From: Phorcus lineatus
Lineage: Eukaryota; Mollusca; Gastropoda; Trochida; Trochidae
Direction of reading: 5' to 3'
DNA: 64,000 nucleotides
Assembly: GCA_921293015.1 (NCBI GenBank)
Contig: OV121096.1
Location: 22,951,729-23,015,728 of the forward strand
The position numbers and the translations under genes were made by a program. Below, one piece after another: positions 61,701 through 64,000 of this stretch (positions within the stretch are counted from its first letter, which is position 1; every line of letters begins with the position of its first letter). A model generated the notes under the pieces. That model ran no database searches. It saw only the letters and a program-made list of their open reading frames with translations, and was not told the origin of the DNA.

Positions 61701-61739
61701 GCGTAGCAGTAACTCATTCACGTGACCCTGCTTCGCCAA
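39948..61739 (-). CDS. TRPA: TRPA-family ankyrin ion channel, copy A (29 exons seen; exon 1 outside window)
   Basis: A cation channel of the TRPA family, predicted as a plasma-membrane tetramer gated by chemical, thermal or mechanical cues. Exons in transcript order start at LAKQGHV (61739-61544) and end at the stop (TAA, 39950-39948). I fixed 29 exons with GT-AG borders, and every phase joins with no stop, giving 1,289 codons; exon 1 (about 20 codons in the sister copies) should lie right of the window. Order of parts: ankyrin block 1 (about 430 residues), linker (118), ankyrin block 2 (about 230), pre-S1 region (about 140), S1-S6 with pore, TRP-like helix, C-terminal coiled coil. NHPLEIM, WQWSVGAF, FLGEIDYSDLF and LMNLLVGLAVDDI match TRPA1 landmarks. 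The total of about 1,310 residues is slightly longer than human TRPA1 (1,119). Orthology within TRPA (TRPA1 versus painless-like clades) cannot be settled here. Confidence 0.93.
40077..40310 (-). repeat. Acceptor-derived repeat before the last exon of copy A
   Basis: Three copies of a unit about 94 bp long include the acceptor and first bases of exon 30. In sense orientation the real border is TTGTTGCAG/GATAAAATTCCAGAG and the copies read TTGTTGCAG/GATATTATTTCCGAG (about 40187) and TTGTTGCAG/GACATTATTCCAAAG (about 40281). A fainter fourth copy lies near 40430. Confidence 0.8.
40927..45504 (-). CDS. Copy A membrane domain, pore and TRP-like helix (exons 22-28)
   Basis: Exons 45504-45410, 44795-44623, 43713-43584, 43183-43058, 42309-42109, 41824-41624 and 40995-40927. 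Exon 22 ends KKNHPLEIM. Exon 23 (ELLQHDLVRTL..., then YYYLFTFFIHVFFLIL) carries S1, exon 24 (LMYVLMVIGAVF) S2, exon 25 (VDWIVYSFSFLFLLDF) S3. Exon 26 carries S4-S5 (ALFFSWIDLVMFLK; FIVFFSLILAFALGFF). Exon 27 holds the pore helix and filter FLGEIDY and S6 (VIFSFFITLACIVLMNLL). Exon 28 is the TRP-like helix, VGLAVDDIKGILRKAAFKRA. The filter's acidic residue (Glu) sits where human TRPA1 has Asp915. Confidence 0.93.
41320..41623 (-). repeat. Donor-derived 33-bp minisatellite after the pore exon of copy A
   Basis: About nine 33-bp units follow the end of exon 27. Each repeats the last ~18 exon bases and the donor: real border CTTATGAACCTCTTG/GTAAGTC; units read (C/A)TTGAACCTCTTG/GTAAGTC, /GTAGGTA or /GTGGGTA. 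Nearly every unit keeps GT at the donor position. The repeat is open in a frame other than that of the exon. Confidence 0.9.
42703..42826. mobile_element. Foldback MITE in intron 25 of copy A
   Basis: ATTATTACCCGAGGAAGTGT...TCATATGACTTTTACGAAA pairs with TTTTGTAAAAGTAATATGACACAATTCCGAGGGTTATAAT, giving arms of about 50 bases. Confidence 0.8.
46073..50920 (-). CDS. Copy A ankyrin block 2 and pre-S1 region (exons 16-21)
   Basis: Exons 50920-50829, 49952-49806, 49266-49158, 47859-47723, 47380-47208 and 46216-46073. Ankyrin cores: ATALHLAAENG, NTPLHLAARHG, KTPIDLASEFG, SSLHLACAKGH, NCLDIAIRNGH. The last two exons read WKIVYHEACYACREI, SRKIDTPMRRMIRDMPD, VMDKCC and FKYNYEFIDD. These align with the allosteric nexus before S1 in TRPA1. 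Aligned to human TRPA1, the position of Cys621 (in 'NKCPIT') falls on KIDTP and Cys665 on FIDD, so neither is Cys here; the Cys641 position (DFC) is kept as DKC. Confidence 0.9.
46930..47207 (-). repeat. Donor-adjacent 33/34-bp minisatellite after exon 20 of copy A
   Basis: About eight units, in sense orientation close to GTACGTTGATCTGTTAAACT plus TGTCCTGTGTTTT. The real donor reads CCAG/GTACTAACCTGTTAATC, so the unit matches the donor and the first ~22 intron bases. Confidence 0.8.
48411..48550. mobile_element. Foldback MITE in intron 18 of copy A
   Basis: ATACTAAACGACATCTCCGT...TTTATGAA at the left pairs with TTCATAAAAATGTAATTAAA...GGTTTAGTAT at the right, about 45 bases per arm. Confidence 0.75.
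50031..50456. mobile_element. MITE with long inverted ends, family 1 (copy 2)
   Basis: Second copy of the element at 5604-6059. It shares TTCTCTCCCAA at the left, GGGATGAGAATG at the right and the inner GGCGACGCAGTTTCAAAAGC block. Confidence 0.8.
51111..52104 (-). mobile_element. 5'-truncated L1/Tx1-like LINE in an intron of copy A
   Basis: A 973-bp insert (51121-52093) is flanked by an 11-bp target duplication, GTTGGGCACTT. An A-rich tail lies at its 3' end (T/A run at 51121-51160 on the plus strand). On the minus strand it keeps one open frame of 235 codons with the C-terminal zinc pattern CTFCKHSSEDISHVYFDC. The blocks DINWKDVF, DFQYKFI and TKRELLKMK match the LINE fragment at the right edge of the window, so the two belong to one family. 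It is inserted in the same orientation as the gene. The open frame and clean flanks suggest a recent event. Confidence 0.88.
52446..52464. repeat. Homopolymer of 19 G
   Basis: A run of 19 G on the plus strand (C on the gene strand) in the intron between exons 15 and 16 of copy A. Such runs are error-prone in sequencing. Confidence 0.85.
53145..55727 (-). CDS. Copy A inter-ankyrin linker: seven phase 0-0 exons (9-15)
   Basis: Exons 55727-55638 (90 nt), 55191-55102 (90), 54700-54641 (60), 54197-54147 (51), 53991-53965 (27), 53519-53484 (36) and 53252-53145 (108). Each begins and ends in phase 0, so each could be skipped alone or in any combination without a frame change. The peptides are charged and low in hydrophobic residues: EILKPTNSEIGK..., NKTDTTEDTEDMEE..., KLGKTVEDRV..., HAQTKKWKRKTS..., TQNGAVPAQ, LVRQKTIVSGDQ. 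Exon 15 then resumes ankyrins (GNTPLHLAAKNG). The basic KKWKRK patch could bind lipids or act as a sorting signal; that is conjecture. Confidence 0.88.
56078..61739 (-). CDS. Copy A ankyrin block 1 (exons 2-8)
   Basis: Exons 61739-61544, 61270-61104, 60012-59809, 59111-58890, 58641-58548, 57418-57214 and 56258-56078. Ankyrin cores in order: RGLTPLQHAVLNN, TLAHYAAKTV (atypical), QQTPLHYAVVYG, GMTPLHLAATYT, STPLHYVCANG, NTCLHIAAESG, SPLHLAVISGNK, STPLHMAAQHN, NTPLHIAAQYG, IPLHGAAENN. In TRPA channels this cytosolic block forms the outer part of the ankyrin solenoid. Exon 3 ends in a Ser-rich, likely unstructured insert (QEQRESDTRPSG...). Exon 6 is one codon longer than in copy B. Confidence 0.92.
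56380..56580 (-). repeat. Acceptor-derived 39-bp minisatellite in intron 7 of copy A
   Basis: About five units, in sense orientation ATATTCCAG/AACAAACACATCAACACATC and so on. They correspond to the exon 8 border TTATTTCAG/CAAGCAGGTGAACATGACTG. Same intron, same unit length and same origin as the copy B array at 23690-24290, but the unit sequence has drifted. Confidence 0.8.
57640..58110. repeat. GATGTTGATGATGATG simple repeat in intron 6 of copy A
   Basis: A long GATGTT/GATGAT tract on the plus strand. The matching intron of copy B (23090-23470) holds a shorter version on its sense strand as CATCAACATC. Frames across it are artefacts. Confidence 0.85.
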
Positions 61740-62660
61740 CTAAAACATACCGTAAAATATGGGCCTTATAACTTGTGTTTGATAAAAGGATTTGTGTCAC
61801 TAAAGGAAGTTTTGATTGAACATTATTTCGTTCCGAGTCACGATCGTTTTTATATACCCATTAGCGAGGTTTGCAGTAGTGTATATCAAGTCATTGATAA
61901 AAATGCTTTAAAAGGTTCTCCTGTATCAGGTGATTTTTTAAACTAACTTAAAAAATTAAAAGAAAACGCATCTTTTACGCATTTGTTTGTTTTTGGTGGT
62001 TATATATTTCAAGCATTGAGATAGTCTTACGTTAGGGTCCAACAGTCCTAGATCGACATAATGAAGTAATTTAATCTGTAATTTTGTTTTGAAATGTCAG
62101 AGGGAAAAACATTCGATTAACTTTATCTTTTGGCAAAACCCTAAAGTATCTTCTCAAGGCCAACGACAAAGGAACAAGCCCAAATCTAAAAGTATGCATC
62201 TATTGAACTCCATGTCTCGATGTGGACAACAATGCAGAGAAAAAATTCTGCGACCTATCAACACTATAATCGTGGATCAACAGGCTAGGCGTCTGTCAAT
62301 GACATTAAAATCCGGAGCACATCCTAAGAGCAAAAGACCACCTCATCAAATAAGAGGCAACTAGATTACTGTCAATCATCAACAAAATCTGGTTGAAGAT
62401 GAAACTCCAAGAAGCCATTGACATTCGAAGGGATCAACCTGCAATGAACCGCGTTCAAGGCATTTTCCTGCCATGTGCTCTTTCATCTATTTATATCACT
62501 TCAACCATCAATGCAAACAGCGTTCGACTCACTCCCATCGAAGACAAATCCGAGGAGTATCCACCAATCATTCCGTTGGGGCTAATCTCAACCCGCCTAT
62601 CAACACCGATCACCATCCATCGACCATTTCACATAGAAACCAGCGTCGGTACGCACGTAC
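60960..62660. repeat. Segmental duplication, right partner (pairs with 2040-3640)
   Basis: Contains exons 2-3 of copy A and non-coding flanks shared with copy C in the same order and orientation; see the partner entry for the matching blocks. Confidence 0.8.
62390..62500 (+). mobile_element. Possible Penelope-like element scrap
   Basis: LQEAIDIRRDQPAMNRVQG resembles the 'xxEAIxIRxxxPxxNRDxG' end of GIY-YIG endonuclease domains of Penelope-like elements. Only this block is seen, so the call is weak. Confidence 0.35.
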
Positions 62661-62700
62661 ATTCCGTGTTAGCGCCATTTCTCGTGAACCGCTGCGTTTT

Positions 62701-63150
62701 TAGTTTCAGACCAGGTCACTTTTGTGAAAATAACTTGTCTTGATAATTTGTTTCTCTTAAGTAGGTGTGAAAAAAAACCTTTCGTTTATCAAGTATACAT
62801 AACTTTAATTTGTTAGATGAATGTTTGATAGACGAGACCGTGATATTTTGCCTAGAAAAGGAGGTTAGATTTTCATTTACACCCAACAGTACCCTATTTT
62901 ATTCTGAAGCTCCCGTAGTGCTATGATAGTCAAAAGCCAAGTTGAAATTATGATACCTACATACTTTACATGAGCTGTGAAAGTCAAGACGACTTTAGAG
63001 CATACATAAAATTTTGTATAACTAAATTCAAATAGACAAAATGTTCATTTATGAATATGAAATTTGATGTTTAAAATGTCGGACTGCTAAAGTGATATCA
63101 GCGACAGTGTTTTGACAACCACGTCGAGATCATGTATGCGGAAACTTTTC
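62701..63150. other. Intron 1 or 5' flank of copy A, nothing recognised
   Basis: AT-rich. Exon 1 of copy A, expected by analogy with copies B and C, was not found between 61740 and the window end. Confidence 0.5.
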
Positions 63151-63189
63151 TTTCAATTCACCAGTGCTCGCTATACAGACATAAAACCA

Positions 63190-64000
63190 TAAGAAATATT
63201 TATGAGGGTTACGAATGATACATATAGATTCATTTGTCACTTCCTTAAAATTGTCATATCTACAGAGACACATTAGAAATGATAAACAACAACAAAACTT
63301 TCCAGTAGATTATATATTTAAGCCTGGAGCTAATATTGATAAATTTGTTACTTTAGAAAACCCTTTTTGGCGAAATGTACTGGAATCCTGGAACACTTAT
63401 TACGGGCTGTATAAATGTGATGGAAATAAAATAGGGGATATTTTGACGGAACCGCTTTGGCTAAATCATCAGTTTGTTCATCCAGATTTTATTATTAAGT
63501 CTTGGTTTTCTAAAGGAGTCTGTAATATTAGAGATATATGTGATTCTAAAGGTATATTGTCTTTTGAACAATTAAAATATAAATATGATTTGAAGGGCAC
63601 TATATTACATTACAATAAAATGTTATTAAATATTCCTATCAAATGGAGAAAAGTCATCTCTGAGGAACATTTTATCAAAGAAAATATTAATATTTCAGAA
63701 GCATTAAGAAATATGCTAATACCTCATGGTTGTAGATACTTTTATGACATCTTGATGAAGAAAGACAATCTACCAAAGGTCTGTGTTAAATGGCAAACCC
63801 AATTTCCTGAAGATATTAACTGGAAAGATGTATTTACTAGATTTAGAAAATGTACAAAAGATGTTAAACTGATTGATTTCCAATACAGATTCATTCACAA
63901 GAAGATTTCCACTAAGCGTGAGTTGTTGAAAATTGTTGACGACGATATATGTTCGTTTTGTATGGAAGAGAAAGAAAATGTAGAACATATGTTTTATTAT
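63190..64000 (+). mobile_element. L1/Tx1-like LINE, 3' part, cut by the window edge
   Basis: From the ATG at 63215 the plus strand is open for 262 codons up to the window edge. It begins (GLR)MIHIDSFVTSLKLSYLQR, the 'GGLRM...xxLKLxWLxR' block that follows the reverse-transcriptase domain in L1/Tx1 LINEs. It continues through LPKVCVKWQ, EDINWKDVFTRFRKCTKD, DFQYRFIHKKISTKRELLK and the start of a zinc motif (CSFCMEEKENVEHMF). These blocks match the LINE at 51121-52093 one to one. The sequence before 63215 is out of frame by a base or so. The open frame suggests a rather young copy. Confidence 0.85.

Overview
The window looks like nuclear DNA of an invertebrate animal, most likely a marine mollusc or another lophotrochozoan. 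It is AT-rich, with many small GT-AG introns, a TRPA-type sensory channel gene of at least 29 exons, K02A2.6-like Ty3/Gypsy elements, truncated LINEs, a Tc1 transposon and many short foldback elements. The taxon is inferred from this mix and not proven. No prokaryotic operon, CRISPR array or rRNA gene is visible.

Three related TRPA loci dominate. Copy A (minus strand, 61739 down to 39948) is a full-length channel gene except for its first exon, which must lie right of the window. It encodes two ankyrin blocks joined by a linker, a pre-S1 region, six membrane segments with a pore, a TRP-like helix and a C-terminal coiled coil. All its exon phases join, giving about 1,290 codons. Copy B (plus strand, 17155-25101) has eight intact ankyrin exons and then a ninth exon that runs into a stop, so it would give an ankyrin-only protein of about 460 residues. 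Copy C (minus strand, 7182 down to 2292) shows only exons 1-3 before the window's left edge. A and C share their introns over about 1.6 kb, so they are segmental duplicates.

Layout from left to right: a LINE scrap (0.3-0.6 kb); copy C with a dead Tc1 element and foldback elements in its first intron (2-7.2 kb); a fresh LINE insertion with an 89-bp target duplication (7.5-8.5 kb); a 25-bp minisatellite with a 328-bp higher-order period (8.7-9.6 kb); a young LTR element with little coding content (11.3-16.9 kb), ending about 290 bp before copy B; copy B (17.2-25.1 kb) with a LINE in intron 1; two terminal-inverted-repeat elements; a fairly young Ty3/Gypsy element (26.4-31.2 kb); an unrecognised coding exon (32.8-33.0 kb); two exons with tandem telobox-type Myb domains (33.7-34.6 kb); a second, broken Gypsy element (35.0-37.8 kb); copy A (39.9-61.7 kb); and a Penelope-like scrap and an L1/Tx1-like LINE at the right edge.

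The most unusual signal is in the TRPA introns. At four different junctions a minisatellite is built from the exon edge itself. Each unit repeats the splice site, and in three cases some adjoining exon sequence too, so the real splice site is followed or preceded by an array of look-alike sites. One of these arrays is present at the same intron in both copy A and copy B. Together with seven consecutive exons in copy A that each start and end in phase 0, this suggests a gene whose splicing could vary widely; whether the look-alike sites are used is not known.
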